Positions 44,186-53,869 are shown, numbered from the stretch's first letter. The stretch: 64,000 nucleotides of DNA from Mycobacterium sp. Root265 (GCF_001428895.1 NZ_LMJA01000031.1:315975-379974), one strand, 5' to 3'. Numbers and translations are program-made. Notes: a model not told the origin generated them from the sequence alone.

Positions 44186-44978
44186 AGTTGGGTTTGCGCC
44201 GCTCCAGAAACGCGGCTTTGCCTTCAGCGGCATCATCGCTGGGCCCCACCCACAGCACCGCCTGCTGTGCGTCACCGAGCGCTCCGTCGAGGGTGCCCTC
44301 TAACGCTCGGCGCATCATGAATTTCACCGCTCGCAGGGCGAGAGGCGCACCGGCAGCGAGGTGGCGCGCCAGCTCCATTGTGCGCGAGAAGAACTGATCG
44401 TCCTCGACCACTTCGGTCGCCAGACCCAAGCGTTGAGATTGCGCTGCGTCATAGATTTCAGACAAAGCCACCATCCGGAAAGCATTGTCATAACCCATTG
44501 CTCGGGGAAACAGCCATGCACCACCCTCGTCGGGCAATAAACCGGCACGGGTGCTGGTGTCCCCCATTCGGGCACTCGCGGCGACGAGCCGGATATCGCA
44601 GGCCAGTGCGAGCGCCAATCCCCCGTTGACCGCGATGCCGTTGACCGCACACACAACGGGCTTGTCGAGACGATGCAGTGCGCTGATGACCGCGTGCGCA
44701 TCTTCTCGCAGCTCGCGGGCACGCCCGATCTGGTGACTCAACGCATCGGCGAAGCCGGCGTCAGGTGAGACGTCTCCGCCGGTGCAGAAGCCTCGGCCGG
44801 TTCCGGTGAGGACCAGTACCCGCAGATCGTCGTCGAGCCGGTAGGTCCGCAGATGTGCCAGCAGCTCCTGGCACATCTGCGGCGTGTAGGCACCGAGCCG
44901 GTCGGGCCTGTTGATTCTTATTACGGCGATACCCGGCTCGGGTGTGCTGAATTCGGCATGGACGTCTATCGGCGTCAC
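44172..44978 (-). CDS. Enoyl-CoA hydratase/isomerase
   Basis: A 268-aa crotonase: CTGGDVSPDAGF and NGIAVNGGLALALACDIRL form the oxyanion hole. TRAGLLPDEGGAWLFPRAMG has Asp-Glu near the catalytic position. Expected to hydrate an enoyl-CoA. The GTG at 44978 overlaps the ACAD stop at 44975 (GTGA) and was chosen over the ATG at 45050, whose extra residues look like shadow sequence. Last of five genes in the unit from 48696. Confidence 0.88.
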   Translation of the reverse strand: MTPIDVHAEFSTPEPGIAVIRINRPDRLGAYTPQMCQELLAHLRTYRLDDDLRVLVLTGTGRGFCTGGDVSPDAGFADALSHQIGRARELREDAHAVISALHRLDKPVVCAVNGIAVNGGLALALACDIRLVAASARMGDTSTRAGLLPDEGGAWLFPRAMGYDNAFRMVALSEIYDAAQSQRLGLATEVVEDDQFFSRTMELARHLAAGAPLALRAVKFMMRRALEGTLDGALGDAQQAVLWVGPSDDAAEGKAAFLERRKPNFTGR

Positions 44979-45907
44979 AGCCGACCACCGGGGGGAACTG
45001 CCACCGCGCCCAGCAGCTGAGCACCTATCTCGGTGATGGCATCCGACCACGAGCCGTAGAGCGCATCCAACACTCGGGCGCGCTTCACAAAGGTCGGCAG
45101 CTCATGCTCGGTGGTCAGGCCGATCGCCCCGCAGACCTGCAGGCAAGCCCGACTGGTGGTGTCCAACGCGTGCCCGGCGTAGGCCTTTGCGACCCGCGCA
45201 TCCCAGGGCGTGCCGGACTGCCAGGCCATCTTGACCAACTCAGCGGCACCGCTGAGCAGCGCGTAGCTTTCGGCGAGCCGGTGACGCGGGCTCTGGTTGG
45301 CGCCAATCGGCCGACCGAATTGCTGACGATCGGCGATCTGGTTGGTGGCGATGGCCAGCATGGCGTTGCCGTTGCCCACCAATTCGGTGGCCAGTGCTCG
45401 GTGGGCGACCGCTCTCACCGACGTCCAATCGAACGCCACCGACTCGAGGGCGGAGGCGTCGAGCTGGGTCCTCACTCGTCGCAGCCGGGATCCGGCGTGA
45501 AAACCGCTCACTGGCGTGGACGCTGATTCGATGATCTGCGGTCCGACAAGATAGCCGAGACCTTCAGCGGTCGGCACCATGATCGGTCCCTGCGGGTCGG
45601 CCAGCAGCACGCCGTCGATGCCGATAGTGCTGTCGTCGTTGCGATGTCCGGGCGCGGGGGCGCCGAATGGATGCACCACCGGATAGGTGCCGTCATCGGT
45701 GGTGGCGTAGGCGATGGTGTCCAGAGCAGAAGAGGATTGTCCGCTGCGACCTTGTTCATTGAAGAGCAGGTCGATGGCTGCGTTGGGATCGTCGGCGACG
45801 ACGTCCTCCCATCCGAGATCGCTTAACCCGGTGACGATGTCGTCGTCACCGGCGGCGAACATCTCACGCACCGAACCTCGGAGCAGATCCTGGGTTTCAA
45901 CGTCCAC
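44975..45907 (-). CDS. Acyl-CoA dehydrogenase, small subunit-like (pair A)
   Basis: A 310-aa acyl-CoA-dehydrogenase-like protein, shorter than the usual ~380. The start is degenerate (DLLRGSVREMFAAGDDDIVTGLSDLGW), and the C-terminal helical domain is intact (SVAFDWTSVRAVAHRALATELVG, QFGRPIGANQSPRHRLAESYALL). GTG start at 45907, overlapping the previous ACAD by 11 bp. Adjacent unequal FadE pairs in mycobacterial steroid clusters form heterotetramers in which only one subunit is fully catalytic; this looks like such a pair. Confidence 0.85.
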   Translation of the reverse strand: MDVETQDLLRGSVREMFAAGDDDIVTGLSDLGWEDVVADDPNAAIDLLFNEQGRSGQSSSALDTIAYATTDDGTYPVVHPFGAPAPGHRNDDSTIGIDGVLLADPQGPIMVPTAEGLGYLVGPQIIESASTPVSGFHAGSRLRRVRTQLDASALESVAFDWTSVRAVAHRALATELVGNGNAMLAIATNQIADRQQFGRPIGANQSPRHRLAESYALLSGAAELVKMAWQSGTPWDARVAKAYAGHALDTTSRACLQVCGAIGLTTEHELPTFVKRARVLDALYGSWSDAITEIGAQLLGAVAVPPGGRL

Positions 45908-47066
45908 TGGTGTTCTCCCTGGGCAGTTTGAGGATGCGGTCGGCGATGATGCTGTACTGGACTTCGCGGGCGCCGCCGTAGATGGAGGCCGCGCGTGAGT
46001 ACCACCAGCGATCGCGCCAGTCTGCTGCGTCCTCGTCGTCGGACAGTAGGGCTTCTGTCCCCAACAGCGACAGGGCAGTATCCAGGACGTCTTGTTCAGT
46101 GGTGGACAACAACAGTTTGTCCACACTGGTTTCCGGGCCAACGGTCTGCTGGTCGGCCAGACGACGCAAGGTGCTCGCCGTCCGTGCGCGCAGGGCCGCC
46201 AGGTTGAGATAGGTCCGGCCGATTGCCGCGGCGGTACGCGCGTCGGTGTGGTCGTCCCGGTTGGTCAGTGTGGTCAGTAGCTGCTGCAGATAGGCCGTGG
46301 CGGTAGCCATCCGCATCCACGCGTAGGTGCCGCGTTCGTATTGCAACAGATCCATTGCCACCGCCCATCCGCTGCCGTCGTCGCCGATGAGACGGTCCGC
46401 GGAGGTGGCCACATCGGTGAAGAAGACCTCGGCCAGCTCCTCGCGGCCGCTGGCCAGCGCGATGGGGCGCCGTTCGATGCCGGTTGCGTCGAGGTCGACC
46501 AACAGCATGATCAGTCCTCGGTGGCGGTCGATGAGCGCGCCGCTGCGGGCCAGCAGCACGATCCGGTCGGCGAACGCCCCGTAGGATGTCCAGATCTTCT
46601 GACCGTTGATGAGATACGTACCGTCGCCCTGGGTAACCGCTTTGGTACGCAATGCCGCCAGGTCACTGCCGGCTTCGGGTTCGGAGAATCCCTGGCACCA
46701 CAACTCATCACCACGAAGTGCCGCGGGCAGGTACTTCGCCGCCAACTCGGGTGCATAGGTGACGACCGCTGGGCCGACCACTTCCAAAACCAGCAGATGC
46801 TCTGGGATGCGGTACCCGGCCAGCGCCAGGCGTTCGAGGATTTGGCACCGGATCAGCGGCGAACCGCCCACGCCGCCGACCTCCTCGGGCCAGCCCCAGC
46901 GACTCCAGCCTCCGTCATACAACCAGTTCATCAGGCTCCGCGAGTGCGCCAGTTCGGTGGCCACATCAGTTGCAGGTGCACGCAGCGGTGCCAGTTCGGT
47001 CGCCGCCGCCGACAGAGCAGCGGTGAAGTCATCCAAAATTGCCGATGTGTCCACTGTGGCGGTCAT
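45897..47066 (-). CDS. Acyl-CoA dehydrogenase (pair A, full-length)
   Basis: A 389-aa acyl-CoA dehydrogenase: WPEEVGGVGGSPLIRCQILERL, CQGFSEPEAGSDLAALRTKA, NGQKIWTSYGAFADRIVLLARS and the C-terminal YGGAREVQYSIIADRILKLPR. The start ATG at 47066 overlaps the thiolase-like stop (ATGA). It should form the alpha,beta-double bond of an acyl-CoA, probably as a heterotetramer with the next gene. Confidence 0.9.
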   Translation of the reverse strand: MTATVDTSAILDDFTAALSAAATELAPLRAPATDVATELAHSRSLMNWLYDGGWSRWGWPEEVGGVGGSPLIRCQILERLALAGYRIPEHLLVLEVVGPAVVTYAPELAAKYLPAALRGDELWCQGFSEPEAGSDLAALRTKAVTQGDGTYLINGQKIWTSYGAFADRIVLLARSGALIDRHRGLIMLLVDLDATGIERRPIALASGREELAEVFFTDVATSADRLIGDDGSGWAVAMDLLQYERGTYAWMRMATATAYLQQLLTTLTNRDDHTDARTAAAIGRTYLNLAALRARTASTLRRLADQQTVGPETSVDKLLLSTTEQDVLDTALSLLGTEALLSDDEDAADWRDRWWYSRAASIYGGAREVQYSIIADRILKLPRENTSGR

Positions 47067-48220
47067 GGTGCGGAATCTTTGGACAGGATGGTGCACGCAC
47101 TGATGCCTGGGGCGCCATAGACGTGGGTGAAGCCGGTGCGCGGGTCGCGGACCTGGCGCTCGCCCGCAGCGCCGCGTAGCTGCGTGCAGATCTCAAAGAC
47201 CATCCGCAACCCGGAGGCCCCGACAGGTTCGCCGTTGGCCAGCAGACCGCCATCGGTATTGACCGGGTGGGCACCGGCGATCGTCGTGGCACCTGCCTCG
47301 ATGAGGGTCGGTTGTGCGCCGTGTTCGCACAGTCCAACCTCGGCCATGTGCATCACTTCCGCGCCGCTCTCGGTGTCCTGCAGCTGCCACACGTCGATAT
47401 CCGACGCTGTCAGCCCGGCTGCGGCGTACGCGCGCTGGGACGCCAATTCAGAAGGGGTGGGCGGCAGTTGGGTCGGCAAGGAGGTCTGAAAGAGCTCGAA
47501 GGACCCATTCTTGCGGCTGGCCAGTTCAGCGGCCCGCAGATAGATCGGGGTGTCGGTGTACCGGTCGGCGACCTCTGCCCGGCAGACCACCAGTGCGACG
47601 GCACCTTCGCTGGGTGAGCACACCATGTACTGACGCAGCGGATCGTTGATCATCCTGGAGGTGAGGATCTGTTCCCGACTCAACGGCTTGCGGCGCCATG
47701 CGTTGGGGTTGCGCTCACCGTTGTTGAACGCCTTTTCAGCCACTGCGGCAAGGGTTTCCACCGGGATCGAGTGCTCGTGCATGTACCGCTGCGCCTTCAA
47801 CCCGAAGAACTGCGGATTGATGAACATGCCGAGCTCGCCGTACCAGCTGCCGACGCCCCAGGTGGTCACATCGGTGGCTGCGAATGCCCCGCGCGGATGC
47901 TTGTCGAAGCCGACCACCAGGCCCAGGTCCCCCATGCCGGCCGAAATCATGTTGCGGGCGGTGATGAGGCTGGCCGTGCCGGTCGCGCAGCCGTTGAGGA
48001 CGTTGATGAACGGGATGCCGGTGGGGCCGAGTTGGCCGACCATGACGTCGGCCTGACCCCCGTCAAGGCTGCCGCCGACAGCCAGCTCGATGTCGGGCCA
48101 GGCGACGCCGGCATCACCGAGTGCGTCAGCGATGGCGGCCAGCGCCATCTGTTGTGCACTGAGATCGTGTCGGCCGAACGGGTAGATTCCGATGCCAACG
48201 ATGGCCATGGTTGCGCTCAC
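47063..48220 (-). CDS. Thiolase-like / lipid-transfer-type protein (second copy)
   Basis: A 385-aa protein of the Ltp/thiolase type: MAIVGIGIYPFGRHDLSAQQMALAAIADAL, NVLNGCATGTASLITARNMI with a Cys in the nucleophile region, and TDGGLLANGEPVGASG where ordinary thiolases have HP-x-G. Paired with a DUF35 gene upstream (4-bp overlap), like the pair at 40600/41766. Unlike that copy it has a cysteine (NGCATG), so true thiolase chemistry is possible. Third step partner of the ACAD and ECH genes in the same unit. Confidence 0.86.
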   Translation of the reverse strand: MSATMAIVGIGIYPFGRHDLSAQQMALAAIADALGDAGVAWPDIELAVGGSLDGGQADVMVGQLGPTGIPFINVLNGCATGTASLITARNMISAGMGDLGLVVGFDKHPRGAFAATDVTTWGVGSWYGELGMFINPQFFGLKAQRYMHEHSIPVETLAAVAEKAFNNGERNPNAWRRKPLSREQILTSRMINDPLRQYMVCSPSEGAVALVVCRAEVADRYTDTPIYLRAAELASRKNGSFELFQTSLPTQLPPTPSELASQRAYAAAGLTASDIDVWQLQDTESGAEVMHMAEVGLCEHGAQPTLIEAGATTIAGAHPVNTDGGLLANGEPVGASGLRMVFEICTQLRGAAGERQVRDPRTGFTHVYGAPGISACTILSKDSAP

Positions 48221-48696
48221 TGGCGAACCTCCTGAGTCGCGGTAGCAGAGTTGACGGGCCGGAACGCGTAGACGTGCACAGGTTGTCCATCGGCGTCGGT
48301 GGTGAATTCGATGGCCACCGATTCCATCTCAGTGCCTATGGCCGCAAGGGCTGCCGCCTGATCGGCGGGGACGTCCAAGCGGGCCTGCACCCGGCACGCT
48401 CCTGGCAGATCGACATATCCGACGACGAAGCCTGTGAAGTTGTCTTCGGTTTCAGGACCCATGTATGGGGCCTTGGGCAGAAATGACTGGGTCGTCCACG
48501 TCCATACCGTGCCCCGGCGGGGCAACAGCTCGCGTTCGATGGTGGTTCCGTAGCACTGTCCGCACCGCGCACGGGCAGGAAAGGTGACCTGGCTGCAGTC
48601 GGCGCACCGACCTCCGATGAGGCTTATGCCTTCATCGGTGTCGCAGAACAGGTCTTCGGCGATGGGATTCAACCCCACTGTGGGCTCCTCGAACAT
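48217..48696 (-). CDS. DUF35 OB-fold zinc-ribbon protein (second copy)
   Basis: A 159-aa protein: zinc ribbon GGRCADCSQVTFPARARCGQC then an OB-fold (VWTWTTQSFLPKAPYMGPETEDNFTGFVVGYVDL). Expected acyl-CoA-binding partner of the thiolase-like protein it overlaps by 4 bp. The ATG at 48696 was chosen; longer readings from 48840 translate the operator itself. First of five genes (DUF35, thiolase-like, two ACADs, ECH) controlled from palindrome site 6. Confidence 0.86.
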   Translation of the reverse strand: MFEEPTVGLNPIAEDLFCDTDEGISLIGGRCADCSQVTFPARARCGQCYGTTIERELLPRRGTVWTWTTQSFLPKAPYMGPETEDNFTGFVVGYVDLPGACRVQARLDVPADQAAALAAIGTEMESVAIEFTTDADGQPVHVYAFRPVNSATATQEVRQ

Positions 48697-48769
48697 CGGC
48701 GGCGCCAAGGGGTTCCGGCCGGGCGCCGCACACGGGAATGTCGTGCTGTGAGGCCGTTCACATCTCGTT

Positions 48770-48785
48770 ACTATACATGTATAGT
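48770..48785. promoter_or_regulatory. Regulon palindrome, site 6 (perfect)
   Basis: ACTATACATGTATAGT. It lies between the five-gene unit (start 48696) and the aldehyde dehydrogenase gene (start 48855), which are divergent. Confidence 0.9.
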
Positions 48786-48854
48786 TTGGTTGCGATAGAG
48801 GCCGCTGCCATATTTCCGGCGGCGCGGTGTCCACCCTCACGATGGGAAACGATC

Positions 48855-50333
48855 ATGACGTTCAGTGACGAATACGAAGGCCGCCTGTTCATCGATGGCA
48901 AGTTCACCGAGGGGGTGGCGGGGAGGCGATACGAGGTGGTCAACCCCGCCGACGAATCCATTGTCGGCACTGCGGTCGATGCCGATCCCGAGGATGTCAC
49001 CAAAGCCGTCGACGCGGCGGTCAATGCCGCACGCACTACCGATTGGGCCACCAACCACGAGTTCCGTCTGCACTGCTTGCAGCAGTTACAGACGGGTCTG
49101 CTCGAAGAGGCTGAGAGCGCACGCCAGCTCGCCGTCGCCGAGGCGGGCACACCGTACTCCGCGACACTGACACATGTCACCGCCCAGATCGAGGACATGA
49201 GTTACTTCAACGGACTCATCCAGACGTGGCCGTGGGAACGGGATCTGCCGGTCTATGAATTGCTCGGCATGCGCAGCAACCGGCGCATCCGTTACGAACC
49301 CTACGGTGTGGTCGGTGCCATCTCGCCGTGGAATGCACCGTTCATGACCAACATCTGGAAGGTCGGGCATTCCCTGGCCACCGGGAACACCGTGGTGCTC
49401 AAGAGCGCCCCCGACACCCCGCTGACGGCAGCACTCATTGCCAAAGTTGCCGCTGAGAAGACCGATCTGCCGCCTGGGGTGCTGAACACCATCAGTTCGG
49501 CGGACAAAGCAATTGCCGGTGAGGCGTTGACCACCGACCCGCGCGTTGGGCTCCTCCACTTCACCGGATCACCCCAGGTCGGCGAGCGCATCGCACAGAA
49601 CGCCGCGGTCGGCATCCGCCATACCGTCCTGGAACTGGGCGGGAAATCCGCCAACGTGTTGCTCCCCGACGCCAACCTCGATCTCGCGTGTGCCGTCGGT
49701 GTCGGAATGTGCATGTCCAACAGTGGACAAGGGTGCGCGCTCGCTACGCGGATGGTCGTCCATGCCGATATCTACGACGAGGTCATCGCACGCCTGGAGG
49801 CGGGTGTCGGTGCGGTGCCATGGGGCGACCCGCGCGACGAAACCACCATGGTGGGTCCGATCATCCGCGCAGAGCAGCTCGACCGCATCGAAGGTCTGGT
49901 CGACCGCGCCGTGGCGGCGGGCGCTCGGCTGATCGTCGGCGGCAAGCGCGCCGACCGAGGCGGCAAGGGCTTCTGGTATCTGCCGACCGTGGTCGCCGAT
50001 GTCGACGAGAACGCCGAGCTCGCACAGACCGAGGTCTTCGGACCCGTCCTAACAGTGATCCGTTACGACGGCGATGACGAGGAAGCCGTACGAGTGGCCA
50101 ACAACAGCCGCTACGGTCTGTCGGGATACGTGCAGTCCGCCGATGAGGACCGCGCGTGGAGGGTAGCCAATAAGCTGCAGGCCGGCACGGTGAACATCAA
50201 CAACTCCTTCTACCTGTCCCCCGACGCCCCGTTCGGCGGTTACGGCATCAGCGGCGATGGCGTCGAACACGGTGAAGACGGATTCCGCGATTACCTGCAG
50301 GTCAAAACAATCGCCACACCGGCCGGCGCGTAA
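48855..50333 (+). CDS. NAD(P)-dependent aldehyde dehydrogenase
   Basis: A 492-aa ALDH. GVVGAISPWNAPF (start of the cofactor fold), LHFTGSPQVGERIAQNAA, LELGGKSANVL with the general-base Glu, and SNSGQGCALATRM with the catalytic Cys. C-terminal FGGYGISGDGVEHGEDGFRDYLQVKTI. It oxidises an aldehyde to an acid, which the CoA ligases could then take up. The ATG at 48855 is 69 bp past the palindrome. The next gene, a GMC alcohol oxidoreductase, could supply the aldehyde. Confidence 0.93.
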   Translation: MTFSDEYEGRLFIDGKFTEGVAGRRYEVVNPADESIVGTAVDADPEDVTKAVDAAVNAARTTDWATNHEFRLHCLQQLQTGLLEEAESARQLAVAEAGTPYSATLTHVTAQIEDMSYFNGLIQTWPWERDLPVYELLGMRSNRRIRYEPYGVVGAISPWNAPFMTNIWKVGHSLATGNTVVLKSAPDTPLTAALIAKVAAEKTDLPPGVLNTISSADKAIAGEALTTDPRVGLLHFTGSPQVGERIAQNAAVGIRHTVLELGGKSANVLLPDANLDLACAVGVGMCMSNSGQGCALATRMVVHADIYDEVIARLEAGVGAVPWGDPRDETTMVGPIIRAEQLDRIEGLVDRAVAAGARLIVGGKRADRGGKGFWYLPTVVADVDENAELAQTEVFGPVLTVIRYDGDDEEAVRVANNSRYGLSGYVQSADEDRAWRVANKLQAGTVNINNSFYLSPDAPFGGYGISGDGVEHGEDGFRDYLQVKTIATPAGA

Positions 50334-50345
50334 GGAAGCCACTCC

Positions 50346-51950
50346 GTGACGACATTCGACTACATCATCGCCGGCGCCGGTTCAGCAGGTTGCGTACTGG
50401 CCAACCGCCTCAGCGCCGATCCCCGAAACCGGGTGTTATTGCTCGAAGCCGGCGGCAAGGACACCAGCCCGTTGATCAAGATCCCGAAAGGGTTCGGGAA
50501 GATCCTGGGCAACCCGAAGCTGGCCTGGCACCACACTGTGCGGCCGATCGGGCCGAACAACAAGGTCGAACAATGGGTACGCGGCAAGACCTTGGGTGGG
50601 TCCAGCGCCGTCAACGGCATGGTCTACAACCGCGGCCACCGCGCCGACTACGACGAACTGGTCGCGTTGGGCAATCCTGAATGGGGATGGGACGATATGC
50701 TGCCCATTTTCACCGCCATGGAGGATCACGAACTCGGCGCCACCGCGTTCCGCGGCGCCGGAGGACCCCTTGCGGTGTCCCTGGCCCCGGATTTCCCCGA
50801 GATCTGTGATGACGTGGTCGAGGCCGGACAGAAGATGGGCTGGCTTCGTACCAACGACATCAACGACGGTGACGGCGAACGCATCGGCCCGTCGGCACGC
50901 ACAATCAAGAACGGTCAAAGAGTCAGTGCGGCACACGCGTTCCTGCATCCGGTGCGGTCACGTCCCAACCTGACCGTTATCACCGGCGCTGAGGTCACTC
51001 GAGTGCTGATCGAGTCCGGACGCGCCGCCGGCATCGAGGCCGCGACCGCCAAGGGCAAAGCTCAGTACCGGGCCACAGGCGAAGTCATTCTGGCGTTGGG
51101 TAGCCTCGCCAGCCCGCGGGTCCTGCAACTGTCCGGTGTGGGCGCACGGCGACACTTGGAGGGACTCGGCATCAGGGTGCATGCTGAAAGCCCGCTCGTC
51201 GGGCAGCGCATGCTCGAACATCGCTGCCTTGCAATCCAATTCCGGCTCAACCGCGACATCGGCTACAACCGCCAGTTGTCCACCGGCACGGGCCAGGCGC
51301 TGACCGGGCTGAAATACCTGGCCACCAAGAAGGGGCCACTGGCGGGCGGCGCGTACGACGTGGTCGGCTTTCTCAAGACCGATCCCGGCACCGAGCGCCC
51401 CGACGCCCAGATTCTGGCGGCACCGTTCACCGCGGCACCGCTGCAGGCCGGAAAGGAACTCGGACTCGAGCGTGCTCCCGGTGTCTCAGCAATCGGATAC
51501 GTGTTGCGACCTACCAGCGAAGGTAGTGTCACCATCACCTCGTCAGATCCTGCGGCGCCCTCCGATATCGATCCGAACTTCTTCGACACCGACTACGACC
51601 GCCGGGTCGGAGTCGCGTTGTTCGCAAAGATGCGTCAGCTTTTCGAACAGGATCCGATTGCGGCACTGGTCGACCACGAGACGAATCCCGGCGCAGATGT
51701 CATCGACGATGACGCCATCATCGATGCGGCACTGGACAAGGGATACTGTGGCTACCACGCCGTCGGAACGGTCGCGATGGGTCCCGACGACAGCGATCCC
51801 GTGGACAGTCGACTTCGGGTCCGTGGGGTGCAGGGCCTACGCGTGATCGACTGTTCGGTGATGCCAACCATGGTTTCGGGGAACTTGAACGGTCCGATGA
51901 TGGCTATGGCTTGGCGGGCAGCCGATCTCATCATTGAAGATCGCGGCTAG
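50346..51950 (+). CDS. GMC-family FAD alcohol oxidoreductase
   Basis: A 534-aa choline-dehydrogenase-like flavoprotein. FAD-binding YIIAGAGSAGCVLANRL at the start, GKTLGGSSAVNGMVYNRGH (GMC signature), second signature GEVILALGSLASPRVLQLSGVG and active-site His in YHAVGTVAMG. GTG start with AAGGAAG upstream, 12 bp after the ALDH. It probably oxidises a primary or ring alcohol; the pairing with ALDH suggests alcohol to acid. Electron acceptor unknown; mycofactocin-linked GMC proteins exist, but that link is not shown here. Confidence 0.92.
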   Translation: MTTFDYIIAGAGSAGCVLANRLSADPRNRVLLLEAGGKDTSPLIKIPKGFGKILGNPKLAWHHTVRPIGPNNKVEQWVRGKTLGGSSAVNGMVYNRGHRADYDELVALGNPEWGWDDMLPIFTAMEDHELGATAFRGAGGPLAVSLAPDFPEICDDVVEAGQKMGWLRTNDINDGDGERIGPSARTIKNGQRVSAAHAFLHPVRSRPNLTVITGAEVTRVLIESGRAAGIEAATAKGKAQYRATGEVILALGSLASPRVLQLSGVGARRHLEGLGIRVHAESPLVGQRMLEHRCLAIQFRLNRDIGYNRQLSTGTGQALTGLKYLATKKGPLAGGAYDVVGFLKTDPGTERPDAQILAAPFTAAPLQAGKELGLERAPGVSAIGYVLRPTSEGSVTITSSDPAAPSDIDPNFFDTDYDRRVGVALFAKMRQLFEQDPIAALVDHETNPGADVIDDDAIIDAALDKGYCGYHAVGTVAMGPDDSDPVDSRLRVRGVQGLRVIDCSVMPTMVSGNLNGPMMAMAWRAADLIIEDRG

Positions 51951-51964
51951 ATTCGTCGACGGTG

Positions 51965-52600
51965 TGGCGCACCTGCACGGTCGACGGGATACCGATCTCC
52001 TTTTAGTGACATCGGATCGGGTCCGCCGGTGATGTTTGTCCACGGTGTGTATGTCACTGCAGCGCTGTGGAACGACGTGGTGACTACTCTTGGCGGGCGT
52101 GTTAGATGCCTTGCACCGACCTGCTGGCCGCTGGACGCCCACGAACCGGCTCCACCTGGGGTCGACTTATCCGCTGCTGCGACGGCGCGTCGTATCATCG
52201 AGATGTTGGCGACGCTCGACTTGAGCGAGGTCACCTTTTGGTGGCCAACGACACCGTCGGTGCACTGGTGTTGGCGCGCTCGGTGACCCGGTTCTAGACA
52301 TTTCTCGTATTGGGTGCGTTGGTGCTGACCGACTGTGACAGCTACGAGCACTTTCCGCCCAGGAACTTTTAAGCCGCTGGCGTGTGGTTATGTCGTCGTG
52401 TACCGCGCCTGGCCCCGGGCGCGTTGTATCTGCTGGCCAGCTCGATTGGCCAGCAGTTCTTCTTATCTCAGACGTGCGTGCGGGGCATATCGCCGGCAAG
52501 GCGATCCGAGGTGTTTGGTGCGTTCGCCCACAATTCACGCACCCGAAGGGAGGCAGTCGAGGCGGAGGCGCACGCGATCCTCGCGACCGCCACCGGATGA
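51965..52600 (+). pseudogene. Alpha/beta-hydrolase remnant, frameshifted
   Basis: No intact gene, but pieces of one alpha/beta hydrolase appear in order in shifting frames: VMFVHGVYVTAALWNDVVTTLGG (52032 on), then DLSEVTF, then VANDTVGALVLARSV in another frame near 52240, then LTDCDSYEHFPP after about 52320, then VPRLAPGALYLLASSIGQQF and VFGAFAHNSRTRREAV by 52560. These match a haloalkane-dehalogenase/epoxide-hydrolase-like enzyme with several frameshifts and a stop. It follows the GMC gene and could once have been in that unit. Confidence 0.6.
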
Positions 52601-52730
52601 TCCAACTACCAGCTGTTTTCACCGCGGATCACGGCGTCGCTACAACCGTCAGCAAAATGATATGCACGCGCCGGTCACGACTGCGGTGCGGGTCATAACC
52701 GGCGCCTCCTCAGGTGAAGGCAGTTCGTGC
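52601..52730. other. Short spacer between the pseudogene and the amidohydrolase
   Basis: 130 bp with no coding pattern, repeat or palindrome that I can see. Confidence 0.5.
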
Positions 52731-53810
52731 TCAGCGGGCTTCGTCGGCGGCGGTACGCTCGGGAATCCGGAACAGCTCAGCCATCGCGCCGCGCAGAACC
52801 CGGTCCTGGATCTCCGGGCTGACGCCGTCGAAGATCGTGCGCAACGTCTCCTGGGTGTGGCCGTACGTCCCTTCCAGGTGTGGGTAGTCATCACCCCAGC
52901 ACACGTTGCGATACCCGGTGCCCTCGATGATCTGCACACCACTGATGTCGTGCTGGAACGAGGCGTACACCTGGTGGCGAACGATCTCGCTGGGGAGTCG
53001 AGACAGTTTGGGCCGCACGAACATCCCGTGCTGGCGGTACGCTTCGTCCATCCGATCCCCGATCGCCGGCACCCAGGCCGCGCCACCCTCGGCGATGAGA
53101 ATCTTCAGATCGGGATGTCGATCGAGAGCACCGCCGGCCACCATGTGCGATACAACCCGCATCCCTGGATAGGTGGTTTCCATGTAGTTAACCACCGCCC
53201 CGCCGGGGCCGCGGTAGACAACGTTCTCCCCGCCAGTGCCGATATGGAACGACAACACAGTGTTATTGCGCTCAGCCGCCGTCCATAGCGGTTCCCACTT
53301 GTCGTGACCCCATTCCTCGCCGGGCCGGGTGCCGCACGGCAGGAAGATCGTTTGGAAGCCCAACTCGACTGCGCGTTCCAGTTCGGCCACGGCGTCCTGA
53401 ACATCGACCAGCGGGACGATCGCAGGGGTGAAGATCCGGTTGTTGCGCTGCAGGATATCTTCGTGAGCCCAGTCGTTCCAGGCGCGGACCACCTCTCGGG
53501 CCAATTCGGCATCACCGATCTCAACGGTCCAGAAACCCATCGAGGGAAAGGCCAACTGCGCCCACACCCCTTCTTGGTCGAGATCTTTGAGCCGGATGTC
53601 CAGGTCGCGCGCACCGGGCGGGCGGATGGCGTCCATGAAATCGTTGAGCTGGCGATTGATCTGCTTACCGTCGATGTAGAGGATCTCGTACTTGTCGCCG
53701 CGTTCGCTCCTGGGCGCCCGGTCGGCGAGTCGCTTGGGAAGCCGTTGCACCCACAGGTCGTCGGGTTCAAGGACGTGGGAATCGGCTGAGTTCGCCCAGA
53801 TCTTCGTCAT
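52731..53810 (-). CDS. Amidohydrolase-family (Amidohydro_2) enzyme (second copy)
   Basis: A 359-aa TIM-barrel enzyme: SADSHVLEPDDLW (D10-S-H12 and E15, metal site) at the start, a middle LSFHIGTGG and HPDLKILIAEGGAAWVP, and WGDDYPHLEGTYGHTQETL near the end. All metal-ligand motifs of the family are in place. Likely hydrolysis or decarboxylation of a ring intermediate. GGAGG 5 nt upstream of the ATG at 53810. It is a single-gene unit; palindrome site 7 is 60 bp upstream. Confidence 0.9.
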   Translation of the reverse strand: MTKIWANSADSHVLEPDDLWVQRLPKRLADRAPRSERGDKYEILYIDGKQINRQLNDFMDAIRPPGARDLDIRLKDLDQEGVWAQLAFPSMGFWTVEIGDAELAREVVRAWNDWAHEDILQRNNRIFTPAIVPLVDVQDAVAELERAVELGFQTIFLPCGTRPGEEWGHDKWEPLWTAAERNNTVLSFHIGTGGENVVYRGPGGAVVNYMETTYPGMRVVSHMVAGGALDRHPDLKILIAEGGAAWVPAIGDRMDEAYRQHGMFVRPKLSRLPSEIVRHQVYASFQHDISGVQIIEGTGYRNVCWGDDYPHLEGTYGHTQETLRTIFDGVSPEIQDRVLRGAMAELFRIPERTAADEAR

Positions 53811-53869
53811 TGCTGCCTCCGTATCGCGGTGGGCCACGCTGAGTGCGGTCCGCATAGATGTCATTTTCA

